Shown here: piece by piece, positions 33,440 to 45,600 of the stretch
Numbering within the stretch: the stretch's first letter is position 1
Layout: each line of letters starts with the position of its first letter
From: Gonapodya prolifera JEL478
Lineage: Eukaryota; Monoblepharomycota; Monoblepharidomycetes; Monoblepharidales; Gonapodyaceae
Direction: 5' to 3'
Assembly (NCBI GenBank): GCA_001574975.1
Contig: KQ965778.1
Coordinates: 109,755 to 173,754, forward strand
Length of the DNA stretch: 64,000 nucleotides
The notes under the pieces: model-generated
What the model was told of the DNA's origin: nothing
What the model saw: only the letters and a program-made list of their open reading frames with translations
Databases searched by the model: none
Position numbers and translations under genes: made by a program

Positions 33440-34110
33440 TTTCGAACTCTGACTACGAGCATGTCACAGCAGTTACCCCTGAAGCATTGGGAAGTTTCAC
33501 TAATACCACGTTTAGAGTGAAGGTATCAGACCGTTCAAGGGTGAGTCTGAGGGATGTTGCTACAGTTCTATCCCATGTGAAAGCAGCCCTCCTGGCATAT
33601 GAGAAAGGTCTACAAGAAGTTATCATTATGGAAGATGACTGTGTCATTGTAGCCTGTAGGGAATAAGGAAGAGTTCCAGACGTGCATTTCTAAAGTGATA
33701 GAAGCTGCATCTGATTGGGATTGGGATGCACTCAATCGTTACCCTTCAGCAATAAAATAATGTGTGCAAACCATTTTGCACACGTTGGAGCAGGTCCACC
33801 TGGTAGAGTTGCATTTGTTCAGAATACAGATTTTGTTTGGTGTCACAGTGCAATGTGGTATGTTTTGCGTCGTTCTGGTATGCAAAAGCTTTTGCAGCGA
33901 TCAGGCGTGCTTGACATTATCACGAGGGGAGCGAACTATGATGGAGCAGACATATTTTTATATAGGCATATGGATACGGTGCTTACCGCTTGGCCCCAGT
34001 GCGTTTTCACTGGGATCTTTGAAGACACGAACAGATTTGATGTGGAAAACCAGAAGCTGAATGCATTGAGTGTTCAAGCTCCTGAGCGCTTTTGGAAAGA
34101 GATCAGTTGA
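33440..34110 (+). pseudogene. Glycosyltransferase family 25-like relic
   Basis: The frame LRDVATVLSHVKAALLAYEK followed by GLQEVIIMEDDCVIV matches the GT25 pattern of a S-H-x-x-A helix then an I-x-E-D-D motif that binds the metal and nucleotide sugar. After a one-base frame change near 33655 the reading continues NKEEFQTCISKVIEAASDWD. After another change it reads HSAMWYVLRRSGMQKLL, the family's (Y/V)x(I/V)SRxGAxKLL-like block, ending at 34110. At least two frameshifts make it a relic. Family members transfer sugars in LPS or collagen glycosylation; a substrate cannot be assigned. It may form one decayed locus with the P-loop relic just upstream. Confidence 0.5.
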
Positions 34111-35200
34111 AGGCGAGCAAAGGCACTTGAGATGCTGCATTTGCAGCGGAGTCACTGCTAGAGCATGTGACTATTTGGCGGCAAATGGTAAGCACGGATG
34201 CAATCGGGTCGGCGCTTGTTCTTGGACCAAACCATAGTTACCAATCTCATAGAACCAGTTTTGCTTGCTCGACATATTGACGACGTTGCAATCCATGCAG
34301 ATCCTGATTTTGATGCGTACCTTGTCACGCCTGAACAATCGGAACAATCTGGTGATCCTCGGATCGTAGTGCAACCAAGATCTGCTTAACGTCTCCCGTA
34401 TGTGGTAACCCGCAAAGGTGCTAGTGTGTTCCTATCAGGTCGCGAGAGACCACAAATCATTTTTCATCAATCTTGAGCGACATCACTACTTTGTAATTTG
34501 GGTCTTCTACAATTTGGAAATAAGCAAAAGGTTCAGTACCGCCAGTTGGAACCATCCGTCGTCGAAGTATTGATTACAGCACCATTCACAGAAATGAAGG
34601 AAGCTATTGCCTAGAAGCAAGGGCCAGGGCATGAAGTTCCAAAACTTCACGATAAGACAAAATCCTTGGGTTCCATTCCAAATTTGTAGAACAATGAAGA
34701 AACTGAAGAGAAGACGTTTAGTTCCACCTTCAGCTTTTCACAACCATATTGGAACCAGTCCGTGTCGACATAGCTCCATTGGCCCTCGAAGGAAGGATTG
34801 AATGGGGGCTGTTGTGAGACAACGATCTCCTGAGGCGCAAAGACGAACCTATGGGTATGTAGTAGTGTAAGCAAATGGCACCGTTTACCAGAATACGAAC
34901 TGATTTGCCTCACCGTCTCAACAGCGTCTCTACATTAGCCAGCGGATACCCTAGACGCGATGTGCGCATAATATTCCCGGTGTACCGACATTAGACAAAT
35001 TTGGACAATCGGTTCTTTTATGATCCAGGACTAGCTTGGGGTCTAACACTAATCGGATCGCAGCGCCACCTCACTGTGGCAACGCCCTGGGGAAGGAGCG
35101 GTACCGAGAATGGTTGTTAGTTTGTAGATACCGGGCTGTCCTTAGGAACTTTCAGTTTCAAAGTAACTTGAGGGCTGCTTTATATATACTGTTACGACGG
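34111..35200. other. Gene desert, nothing recognised
   Basis: No coding or RNA feature recognised between the glycosyltransferase relic and the next repeat copies. Confidence 0.4.
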
Positions 35201-38200
35201 CCATGAAGGGACTGTACCTTGTTTGGTCTTGGCCCGTCGCGGCACGCTTATCATGTGTGGCAAACGTGTCAAGGACATATGGGCGTGACGTCGATCTTTG
35301 CTGTCGCGTCAGTACTGCCGTTATCTGTCACCAGCCGCCTTACCCAGCTCCCGACACAAAAACTGAACAAGCCTTTATCTTTTTGTCATGACTCGAATTG
35401 GCACGCGTGTACCGCGTGGCTTGTGGGTCACGAGTCGACCTCGTTTGTTGTCAGCTCGTATTCCATCTTTTAATAAACGTGTGGACGTACGAAAGTGTAA
35501 CTATTTTCTCTGCGCTGCGCCATTTGGGATGATGCACCAGTGCCATTGCAGAGTTATCTCAAGTCAAAACGCCCGGCAAGTGTCTTTGCTAAAATCAGAA
35601 CACTCCAGCCCGGCAAGCTCTAAAACATGAGTCGTTGTGGTTTTCAGGGGCGTTTGCCGCCTTCTTTGGGTGCTAGGATGGAGTGACGTCAGTCGATGAC
35701 TTGGCACCCAGCGTGAGTCAATAGATATGGGAATACACTGGAACACTAAGCGCAGACTGTGGGGATACTTGTCTTGGCATGGACATGCTGCGGTACGTGG
35801 GGATTGCAAATACTTGTGTGGGAGCTATGTATGGGCCTTGCAAGACATCTGATTTGAAAAATGGCGATCCATTTCGCCTTTTGGGCACAGCTAGCTCTGC
35901 CACCTGCCGGGTCACCCAGCACCCGTCGTCATCATGTCCACAAAAGTCCGTGATGTTTTGTCTGTCTGACTTCGAACACCTCTTGGTCACATTCCGCAAT
36001 ATTATTTGTCTGCCCTGTGCTACCCTTTTTGCCTCACGCTGACGATGTTTAATGCCCTTTCTTGTGTTTGGTGTGGGGGATACAACAAGATGGGGTAACT
36101 GGCAACTTTCCACCGTAATGGAGTGAGCGCTGGAGGGGCAAATCCGTCCCTTGACTCAACCATTTCAGTACCATCTCGACATCTCTCGTTTATTTGCGGC
36201 TCGCAAAATTGGTGCATTCGGTCAGGTAGCTTTCCCATTGGTGGGATGAGACGACCTCAGTCTTCGCGCCTGAGGGTTTTTTTTTCGCCTTACGAAATGG
36301 GCCATTGACCAACATGCACGCCATCGTGGTTGAGTCTCTAAAGATGGAACGGTTGTAGTGCGTAGGCTAGTAACATCTGCGAAAGAAAATTCGTGTTACA
36401 CCTTTTTTTGTGGTGCTCTCATTATCTTATCCACCATCCTATCCTACCCCGTCGTGACACCTCTGGCAACTCGCGACGGTCAAAGGATACGAACTTGGTT
36501 CTGTCTTGACCCATGGGGCTCGCGTCTCCTGGGTGGCCTCTTGGGTCGTGAAGAGAGCTCGTGCTTCCTCCATCTTTACGTCTTGCTATCGTCCACCTTC
36601 CACCTGAACTGACCCACCACTGTCGCCAAAATCTCAAGAGGCTTCGTTTGTTTGTCCCGGTTTTAATGGACACGTATTTACTGCGTGACTCACGGGTCGC
36701 GAAGGGTTGTGCCTCCGAAGTCGTTGTCGCGTCACTGCTACACACCGCGACCAACCACCAGACCCACCACCCGTGATGACGACAAAAAGAGTCTTGGTCA
36801 CTTTGTCATTGCTCCATTTAGCACGCGGGTACTGTGTGGGCCGAGGGTCGAGAATAAACGGTTCAACTTTTGCTGTCACGTCGCTGCTACCCTCCACCTA
36901 GTCTGCATGTCTTCCCCATATCAAACGCATGACCGTACTTAGTGAACGCGCCATCTTTTACCTGCACTGTGCCATTACTATAAAGTTAGGTAGTGTTGCC
37001 ATGGCAGAACCATAAAGAACTTCTGGCGGGTGCCTGTACCAAAACACACAACACTCCACCCAAAAATTACTCCAAATTGAATATTGCTGTAGTCGCATGG
37101 CGTTCTAGAGCCGTTTGCCGCCCTTTTTGTGTGCTGGACTGCAGTGACGTTAGCTCACATGTTGCATCACCGATGCCTTTCTCTCATCTGTCGTACTTTC
37201 ACCTGTCAGACACATGTCTCAGCATATTTGAAATTGAATTTAATTTGTCTGCTCTGTATTAATGTTAGAGAATTGCGTCATGCCGCCCGTTGCAGAACTT
37301 TTAATACGCCATCTGGTGGGTGCTTGTGCCTGTGACACAAATCTCCAGCCACAAAAGCTCCAAAATGACACTTATTGTTTCAAGGGGCTTTTGCTGCTTC
37401 CTTTTGCATGCTGGGATGTAGAGACGTCAGTTTATGACTTTATGTACTTGAAACCCACCTTGACACTCAAACGTGAGTGGGACAATGCCACGGTACAGAA
37501 TGAGGTGGTGTTGCATCGCGAAATCTCCCAATGATGTTAATGAATCTGGTGCTTGTGCCGAAGTTGCTACTCTTCAATAACGCTTGGTCAACCCACGCTT
37601 GTGCAAAAAGCAGTGGGTCGGTGCTTTGACGCGTTTTTTGCCGTGTTTTCAGGTGGTCCACGACAACTGCGAGACCGTGCAACGTTTGGTCTTGACCCAC
37701 TTTGCGTACACTCTGGTGTCTGTGGCGGAAGTAAAATTGGAATCAGAATTTGGGTTGAGGCGGTGACTACCCAGAACCCAGATCCTTCTGCCGCCTGTCC
37801 TCTGATATAGAGCTCCTATCCCATCTGTCGTTCTCCACCTGCCTGGTGCGCAATTAATTTTCAAATCTATTTATTTATTATTTATTTACCTGCAATGTAT
37901 TACGCTCTGGAACAAGCCAGTGTTATGTCGCAGAAAGTGTTTGGACACGTCCAGTTGACGTCAGGCCATCTTGACATATGACGCGCTGATAAAGGGAGTG
38001 TGAAACATTTCTACACCTGTACGGGTGCGCGTACACTGCATGGTAACTGGTTGAGAACTTGTCTGACTCCTGAGTCCACCTACGGTCACTTTATGCCATC
38101 TGACCCAACACCGTGACGAAGACCTGCACGAAAATCACAAATTCTTTATCTTGACAGATACAGGAACATGTGTGTCACATGGCAAGTATGTCAAGAAAAT

Positions 38201-38957
38201 CATTTCCAATTATCGTCAGGACTTTGCTTGTCATACCAACGTGTCACGCTCTGGAATCTGTGATTGCGACGGCCGGCGCTATGCCGGCAAATCGCACCAG
38301 AGAGGATTAGATTTGTTAAGTGTCCAGATACTTTTGAGTTCGGAACTGGTAGTAACTACCACGGTTTGCTGTGAAAACCTGTGAACGCAAAGTAATGTGG
38401 TGCAGTATGCATTCAGTCGTGTGACTTGTGCAACCAAGAGTACCCTACTACCGGTGCTGTTTCGTGGACCTGCCACCCGTTGCGACGACAGTTACATCAT
38501 GCTTCATTTTACTTCGTCCCAGCAGGTTGTGTCGCCACTACTAATGGGTTGACAAACGACAAGCCTCGACAAGTCACACGCGAAATTTCATTACAACTTT
38601 GAATGCGATACGCTTCTGTCCTAGCGTCAGAGCTTACTCGACGTTGCTCGCCGCGCCTTTTTTGTCTGTAATGTCATGCGATATACTGGGATAATGTACA
38701 TTTGCACTGCAGAAGGGAAATCGTCGAGCTCTATGCACTCTCGGCTGCTCCTCTTCTTTGAAGTTTGACCTGTGATCGGCAATTCAGAAGATATTTTATC
38801 GAACATTACCATATATTAAAACGGAATATGTTGTAAATTTTTGAATCGGATATCAGCTCACACAGACGAATTACTCCCACAGCACCCCGACACCGCATCC
38901 TTTCTCACCCTTCCCCATCACTTCGCCCCCAGCTCACCACCCCACCCACATCAAACC

Positions 38958-40109
38958 TCAAAGCCCCCTCCCGAAATAATAGGCCGTCTCCTCCCTTTTC
39001 GGCAAACTACCCGGCTTCATGCCGTACCTTCCCTGTGCGGGGTACACTTTTCCCGAGCGCATTCCGTATTTAGCAGTCGAACCGGACGACGGGCGGGAAG
39101 GGAGGTGTGGAGGCGGGATGGAGTGGGGGGAGCGGCCGAATGGGAAGCTAGGGGGAAGAATGAGGGCGTGAGGGGTGATACAAGAGCGAGGAGGAAGGGA
39201 AAGGGGAATGGAAGGGATGGAGGGGAACGTACGCTCCGAACCAAGCCATGCGGAAATGGAGGACGGCGGTGCCAAGGCCGATTATTGTGAGGGCGTGTGC
39301 AAGGCCCAGAGTTAGGTGGATTAGTATGATGAGCCATCTGGTGTGGAGATGAAAGGACCAGGGTGTTAGAGGTTATTTTGGGCACGTTCGGAAGATGCTG
39401 TAGTTCGACGACAGTACGACTCTCACCCTGCCAAGAGAAACCACACGACGTTCGCGACCACCGTATAAGGATGGCTGAAATTCTGGACAAACGTCGCCGG
39501 TGTCTCGTTGACCTTGATTTCGTACCCGATGGGCATGAGGGCAAAACTGTTCCCAACCAAGGTACGGTTCAAAACGTGTATATTTTGTTGGAGCGGAGAA
39601 ATGGGGGAGGAGAGGAGACTCACGTGGCAAATCTGGCGGCTTGGAGAGTGTAGGGGAGACAGACGAGTGTGGCCGCGAGGGCTAGGGTGCCCTGTGAACG
39701 CGAATGCGGGTTTGAGTTGAAGTGGTGGACGAGTTGGAGAAAGCTTCCGAACCAACCAAGATGTACGCCAGAAACACGATCCATCCGCCCGTTACGATCC
39801 ATACTACTGTCGAGAGCGTCCTCCACGCGTCCTGTTGCTGGAGTGCGAGCCTTGGTTGGGAATCAAGTATATACAAGTAACGACCCTCAACATTTTCGTC
39901 CAGAGAAAACCACGCGGGGAAACGACTCACAAGTACTCGACATAGTACCTCGTCCACGTCCAAAACCCACCAACTGACGTCTCCTCTCGCCGACGCGCCG
40001 CGTACTTCTCGTAGGATGCGAGGATGTTGCTGCTTTTCACGGACCCGTTCGAGCGACTTATTGACGGCACCGCGAGCGAATCGTTCGGGAGGAGCGGCTT
40101 GGAGGTCAT
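38958..40109 (-). CDS. YccF/DUF307 inner-membrane-component domain protein
   Basis: A small multi-pass membrane protein of unknown function. From ATG 40109, exon 1 encodes a Ser-rich cytosolic leader ending TWTRYYVEY. Later exons give TLSTVVWIVTGGWIVFLAYI, then GTLALAATLVCLPYTLQAAR, NSFALMPIGYEI, then ANVVWFLLAGW, WLIILIHLTLGLAHALTIIG and LGTAVLHFRMAWFG. These are two copies of the YccF unit: a hydrophobic hairpin with W-x-x-x-G-G-W, then a second helix with (L/I)T(I/V)(I/V)G(I/L)xxxxxxF(K/R)xA. A short basic tail (KYGMRSGKVYPAQGRYGMKP) runs to the stop at 38958. Introns of 50-110 bp fit with GT-AG ends. In bacteria YccF proteins are small inner-membrane proteins. This eukaryotic copy has long hydrophilic ends and an inter-repeat segment. 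Confidence 0.8.
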
Positions 40110-41011
40110 CCGTTGTGCGGTGGATCCGTTGAGCGAGGATTCGATTGAATTGGGGGAGAAGAAAGTAGAAATGGAAGCAGTTTAGAAGCAGTCGGAGGTG
40201 TCGGAAGTATATTCATATTCCGAGCAGTATACTACCACTGTTCTACATATAAGTTGAATGTTTGGACTTGAAATCGTCCAAAGGGTGTTCACTGAGTTAG
40301 GAACGCTTGAGAATCGAATTTCCGAGGCAGAGCGCAAGCGCAGGTCGGGAGCGGCGATATGTTCATTTGGACGAGAAACAGGTGGCATTCGATGACTACA
40401 GACCAAGTAACAAAGGACAGGATAACTTCTTACCGAAAGATACTTGAATGGGTTGGATTGGAATGCCCAGAGCTGTGAATGTCGACAAACGTGAGTCTCA
40501 GTGTCGAGGTGTAATGTTCGACTTTGGCGCGCACCGCACAGGGTACCCGTAGAAGGAAGAATTGTACGATAAAATGCACGCGGTCGAGTAAACGACGCAG
40601 TGTTTTACTTTGCGAGTCATCAAAACAATGTGCCACATGCTACCTGCCACAAGAACGCAAAACGCCAGACGAAGATGCAGCAGGGCTGACCTGTTTGAGA
40701 AAAGCGAAGTAATAGTTGCCACGAATTAAGTACATAGAGAGGTCGAAGTGTCTAAGGCCAAAAGCTGCGTTCCGCAAACTAATCAAGGATAGCCCCATCC
40801 GACACCAAAGACAAACAGCTAGCCATGAAACTATCACCCGCCCCTGTAACGTAGCAAGATGGAAAGCTATCTCGTCGTAGTAGGTTTCGCGCCAGGAAAA
40901 GCGCAAATAATTGCAACGGCACGAGTGTTGTTTTGGTCCGCGACCTACCACCCCGGCTTGCTTGCGACCATGGCGGGACAGCCCCGCTTCGGTGGCTCCC
41001 TACTGGTCGTC
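40110..41011. other. Intergenic stretch between divergent genes
   Basis: About 900 bases upstream of both the YccF gene (-) and the secreted Cys-rich gene (+). Short ORFs only; one at 40859-41125 (+) overlaps the TATA box and first codons of the next gene and looks incidental. Confidence 0.4.
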
Positions 41012-41019
41012 TATAAAAG
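41012..41019 (+). promoter_or_regulatory. TATA box of the secreted Cys-rich gene
   Basis: TATAAAAG lies 92 bases upstream of the ATG at 41104, a typical distance for a strong, regulated fungal promoter. It is the clearest TATA box next to a gene start in the window. Confidence 0.6.
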
Positions 41020-41103
41020 CGTGATGGCGACTCGCACGACATTAATCGACTGGTTGCGTCGGGCTCGGACGGACTTCAGCGAAGAAATAGCAGCAAATAC
41101 AGA

Positions 41104-42503
41104 ATGGTCTCGAATCTACCCATGATGACCCGCGCAATACTCCTCGCCATCACTGCTTTCATTGCGCTCTTTGCACAGGCGCAGGCGCTGGTGAGTTTTG
41201 TGGCCTGACCACCCTGTTCCTCCACCAAATCGACATTCATATCTTCCCGACGACCGTGCGTGCGACGTGGTACCTGCAGGCCACTTGCAGGACAAACGCC
41301 GACTGTAAGACAGCGGGTGCTTCATGCTGGGTGTGGTAACGCGAGGTACGATGAGCTCGGCTTGTTGATTCTCCACACCGCCTATCAACTCCACCAATCG
41401 AACCGCTCACGCCCGTCCCGCTATCGCCTTCGAATAGAGTAACTTCATGTGGCGCGTCGTGGACCGCCGCGTGTAGTGGAGTCGCCGTGCAAGCTGGAAC
41501 GGTGTGAGGGGGCTCGCTCAGGGACTTGACACGTGATCTGTGGGCATGGCCATCGACTGCCACACTCCGAATCCATCTGTGGCCTAGCGTAAAACTAGAT
41601 TTAACCGATTTATAAACGCTGTAGTTCTTCATCAACAAGCTGGTCTTCGTACACTCGTCTCTCGCTCTGCTCTGCTCTTGCTCCGCTCGCTTCCCAGGTC
41701 ATTTGGTTTGACCTCTCGGCTCTCTTGCTCTGCTCTGCCCTTGCTCCGCCTATATCTCGCTCGCCCTCCACGCGCCCTCGCACCAGCTCAACCACCCTCG
41801 CCTGGCTCCCTCCACAACGGAGTGAGTGACCCACGATATTACTTGTCCTCATCCAATCAAGAACTAATTCTGGAACATCTGTCGCTCTTGCACGCAAACC
41901 AAAACCTTAGAGGAACCGCAACGTAAGTCATTCCCTACTTTCGCAGCCTCCTCCTCAACCCTCTCACCTCACCCCGTCCCCCCTCGCACCCCTCTAGATG
42001 GACACCCGCCCCACCCCGCCCCCAACGGCGGCCCCACCCACAGGCCCCACCTGCATATCCCCACCGACTGCATCTCAGGCAGCATGTGCTTCTCGTGCGG
42101 AGGAGGTAACTTCTGCGGGTCGACGTGGGACGACGCCTGTGGATATGACGGGCCTATGGGTGCCGGCGGTGCCAATGGAACTGTCGGTGGCGCGGGAAGT
42201 GGCTCAAACAGCACGGCGAGGTGACCGGTAGCAACGTCCACAGCGACGTCTGCGCTGAATGGCACCAACGGAACGGCAACCGTGTCTCGTGTCTCGGGCA
42301 TCCGGCGCGCTTAGCTCCGCGACCGCGACTGGGATCTCATCGGCTACTGCCACCAGCTGCGGGGCCGTGACGGCGTCGGTGTCGTCTCTACTGCCACTGG
42401 AACGGCGGCGGCGGCGGCAGGTGCGTCGGGGACGCCGAGACCTGGTGCCGCTGGTGGGAAGGTGGGGTCGCGTGGAGTGGGTGTGGTGTTGGCGGTGGTG
42501 TAG
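41104..42503 (+). CDS. Secreted cysteine-rich protein with probable C-terminal anchor
   Basis: Exon 1 (41104-41190) encodes a signal peptide, MMTRAILLAITAFIALFAQA then QAL. Exon 2 (41280-~41335) adds ATCRTNADCKTAGASCWV. In-phase splicing over a long intron (about 700 bp, acceptor CACAG near 42042) adds PTDCISGSMCFSCGGGNFCG and STWDDACGYDG. This is about eight cysteines in a short mature domain, followed by Gly/Asn/Ser/Thr-rich linker (GGANGTVGGAGSGSNSTAR). Downstream frames are rich in Ser/Thr/Ala and end in a short hydrophobic tail (VGVVLAVV) before TAG 42503, as in GPI-anchored wall proteins. The linker is broken by one or two apparent frame changes after NSTAR (42222-42330). I recognise no family. 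Cell-surface or effector-like roles are inference. The long intron holds an imperfect Ser-codon-like CT repeat at 41640-41770. Confidence 0.55.
41640..41770. repeat. Imperfect CT-rich duplication
   Basis: Two copies of a segment like TCGCTCTGCTCTGCTCTTGC are spaced about 75 bases apart, inside the presumed long intron of the secreted protein gene. No coding function seen. Confidence 0.5.
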
Positions 42504-42789
42504 ATGAGAGATTGGGGAGGGTGTAGGCGGAGGGCACTGGTTGGATCCAGTTTTGATGTGTGATATTTATTCGCAGTGCGTTGGATTATGGCATAATTAT
42601 TGCGATACCTTAGCAGCCAAAAGTTGAAACAAAAGCATTGCATGTGATGCAATTGTAGAAGTACGAATCCACTCAGGAGCCAACTCTTCGAAAACTTCTG
42701 TTGCTCTTGCATGGAGTTCAATATGCCCCTAACGTGAGCCATCCGAAGTACACCTTGTGGATCTAACTTGAACGCTCTCTCACCGCCTG

Positions 42790-45600
42790 CGGACATCGTG
42801 CACTCCTACAGGTGTGGCACCAAACGGGTCACACCAGATCGGGCTGGCCAAAATAAACTGGTCAGCGTACTGCACACAAGAGCAAATGTCAAGTATCATT
42901 ATACCTGTTGGAGAACCTGCAAGGTTGGAACGAACTTTTCTCGGTAGAGATGGCGGGACGAGGCTATTGCTTGATCAAGTTCCACGTCTTTAGCACAACT
43001 GACATCACGCTGACGTAATTCCAAATAGCTTGCACGTGGCAAAAACAATGTTGAAATGTGGCGTCCACTATGCATTCTGGAAATCCATTCTGACCGTTAA
43101 TTTTACACTGCGATATGCAGATGACCTACGACTCTCGCCATTTCCAAAATATGGAGTGAACGTGCACAAACAAGGGCGAGTACAAAGGCCAAGTTCCCGG
43201 TCGTTGCTCCATGGTGTGCGTCTTTGACTGCACCCATGTACCCCGCAAAAAGATGACATCGAGTTCGCGAAGTCTCCCACACCAGATCAGGCTGGTCGAA
43301 AGGTGCTGGCCTAGGTGCACGCAAGGGAGCACCTCAAGTATTGTTCCGTACTTTTTTCGTTACCCCGCAGAGACGTTTTTAGCGCAACTGAAACTATCCA
43401 AAAAGCTTACACATGGCAAAACAATAAATCGGAATGTGCCATCCACGCTGGTCGACGTCTCATTCTGACCACTTTTGCACAGCGAGGCAGATGTAGACGC
43501 TCCCACGTCCCAAATATGGACTGAACGTGGAAAAGCAAATGCAAGAAACGAGCTGCTCGTCGTTGCTCCATGATGTGCGTCGTCTACACCGTGCAGTGCC
43601 ACGCAAAGATGACGTCCGGTGCGCTAAGCTCCGACACCAGATCAGGCTGGGCCCAGAAACGTTGGTCGAGGTGCACGCAAGAGGCGCACGTCAAGTATAA
43701 TTGTATATCTTTTCGCACACCGTACAGGGACGGAGTGAATGTTTCTCAATGGAACGATAGGTGTAACGTGGCACCAACATTGAATCATCAAAATTTCACG
43801 TCTTTAGCACAAATGCTATTACCCTTCCGTTACACCAGACGGCTTGCACATGGCAAAAGTAACTAGCCAATCACTCTTGTCGAGGTCCCATTCTGACAAT
43901 TTTTCCACTGTGATTGCAGATGTAAGACTAACGCCACGGTCAAAATAGGGAGCGTACGTAGTCATACTAGGAAAAGGAGAGAGAGCTTCGCCGTTGCTCA
44001 TTGGCGTGCGTCGTCGACTACACCGATGTGCCACGCAAGAAGCCATGATATTGAGCCCCTGTTGGGGGCGCCAAAACACTCCCAGAATGACGATAGTCAC
44101 GCAACATCACGGATAAGTGAAAGACGTAAGACAGGGTCGTGTGCATTGGGGCTGGCCAAAATATGGTGTCAAGGCGCGTGCAAGAGCGCACCTCAAGTAT
44201 ATACCCATCGTGCAGCGTTAATGGAAAACCTGTTCTTGGTGGAGATGATGGGCGTGCCGTTGCACCATGTTTTTCATCAAAGCTCCACGTGTTTACCGCG
44301 ATGGTATCGCACTGACGCAATTCCAAGCACAGGTTGCACATGGCAATCGTGCTTAAGTGTGACGTCCACGCCTCATTATGTCCAAAATATAGAGTGGCCC
44401 GAGACAAACTAGAGCAAGGACAGAGACGGCATAAAATCGTCGATACGTGATGGTGCGTGTCGCCTTGTTACTCCCATGTGCAAACGCAAAAAACAGATGA
44501 TGTGGGAACCTTGCCACGGGCTCCAAGACACGAGCGCGGCTTCAACAGCACGACGAATAGTCCGGCAACGCCTTTATGCTACAGTTCCACGTCTTTCGTG
44601 CATTTGACGTGACGTCAGCTCGCTCGTGGCAAAAACAGTAAATAGTGTTGCAATGTGCCATCCACTCTGAAGGTTCCATACTGACCATTTTTCCACTGCG
44701 ATTGGAGGTATACGATCCTCGCCACATCCAAAGTATGGAGTGCACGTGGAAAGACAGGGGCAAGGACAGAGCGGTGCAGAGGAGCGTCGTTGCTCCATGG
44801 TGAGACGCAAAAAGATGACGTCCGGATGACCTTGTTAGAGGCCCCAGACACCCAACCTCGAGCCCCCCAGCTCACCCATGCCCCCCGCCCTACCATCGAT
44901 GTCACCAACCTGCTTTTCTCTTCAAACGCGGGCCAACGCATTCTCGATGTCGGCAATTGACTCTTCTGGACCTCACTCAAACACGCTTCAATCATTTTCT
45001 CCAGGAGCATTACCATGAAAACGAAATACGAACGGTCGTTAGAGGAGTTAGTCGCTAAACTTCTCTTTCTTTTATAGCTTCAGTAAATAATGGTACTTTT
45101 ATAGATACGTGCATAATTTCATTTGAATTAGTTTGAACTCTTGGAGTGACGTCTTGAAGAGAGAGGGGGGAGGGAAGTTCCAATCATGGTTACAAGAAGC
45201 TTTGGGGGTATCAGCCTGTCGATCGTCCATTGCATTCTGGTTTTTGATCGCACGATTTTCGATCAAACTTGGATGGCGTATCAGTTTCAACAAATAACTG
45301 TTGCATCTGAGCGAACTTCCCAACCATATTCACACCACAGCGTCCCCCATGTTCTTCTCGCTTCCCCCGCCAGATGATGGTGCGACGTGGCAACAAATAC
45401 TTGATCCAGATTTGGAGTTCCACGTCTTTAGCATATCTGACATTACGAAGCGAATTTGGATAAGTAGAGAAAAAGTCGTGCTTCGTTGTTGCTACATGAT
45501 GTGCGTCTTCGACTACACTTATGCGCCACGCAAAGTGATAAGGTTGAGTCGGAAGATCTTGTCTTCCCTTCGTTCTTCGTTGCATGGGGCTGTACAGGCA
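42790..45600. repeat. Degenerate tandem array of ~350-450 bp units
   Basis: A core resembling GTTGCTCCATGGTGTGCGTC appears at about 43203, 43561, 43993, 44442, 44787 and 45485, with a partial copy near 42795. Spacings are about 358, 432, 449, 345 and then 698 (two units). Each core is followed by a shared segment (ACTACACC-x-ATGTGCCACGCAAG-type), then often CACCAGATCAGGCTGG and GTGCACGCAAGAG, and later TTCCACGTCTTTAGCACAA with TTGCACATGGCAAAA. Copies are 60-80 % alike by eye and carry indels. No ORF is conserved between units. Confidence 0.75.

Larger units (their letters stand above)
30640..38500. repeat. Dispersed and tandem degenerate ~145-150 bp repeats
   Basis: A common core related to GTACTGCGTGGGCCGAGGGT recurs at 31526, 31670, 35409 (diverged), 36678 and 36829, with weaker copies near 31209, 35240 and 38033. 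Neighbouring copies are 144 and 151 bp apart. Downstream of the core, copies share segments such as GTCGCGTCACTGCTAC and CCAGACCCACCACCCGT, then GACGACAAAA. A second shared segment (CTTGACCCA with flanks) recurs near 30775, 36510 and 37690. No coding capacity is evident. Copies are too diverged for me to set exact unit ends. Confidence 0.65.

Noticed and set aside
35040-35110. Possible rRNA fragment
   Set aside because: A few short words looked rRNA-like, but no continuous conserved stretch could be followed.
40859-41125. Open frame of 88 residues on the + strand
   Set aside because: It overlaps the TATA box and first codons of the secreted-protein gene in another frame, and has no recognisable feature.
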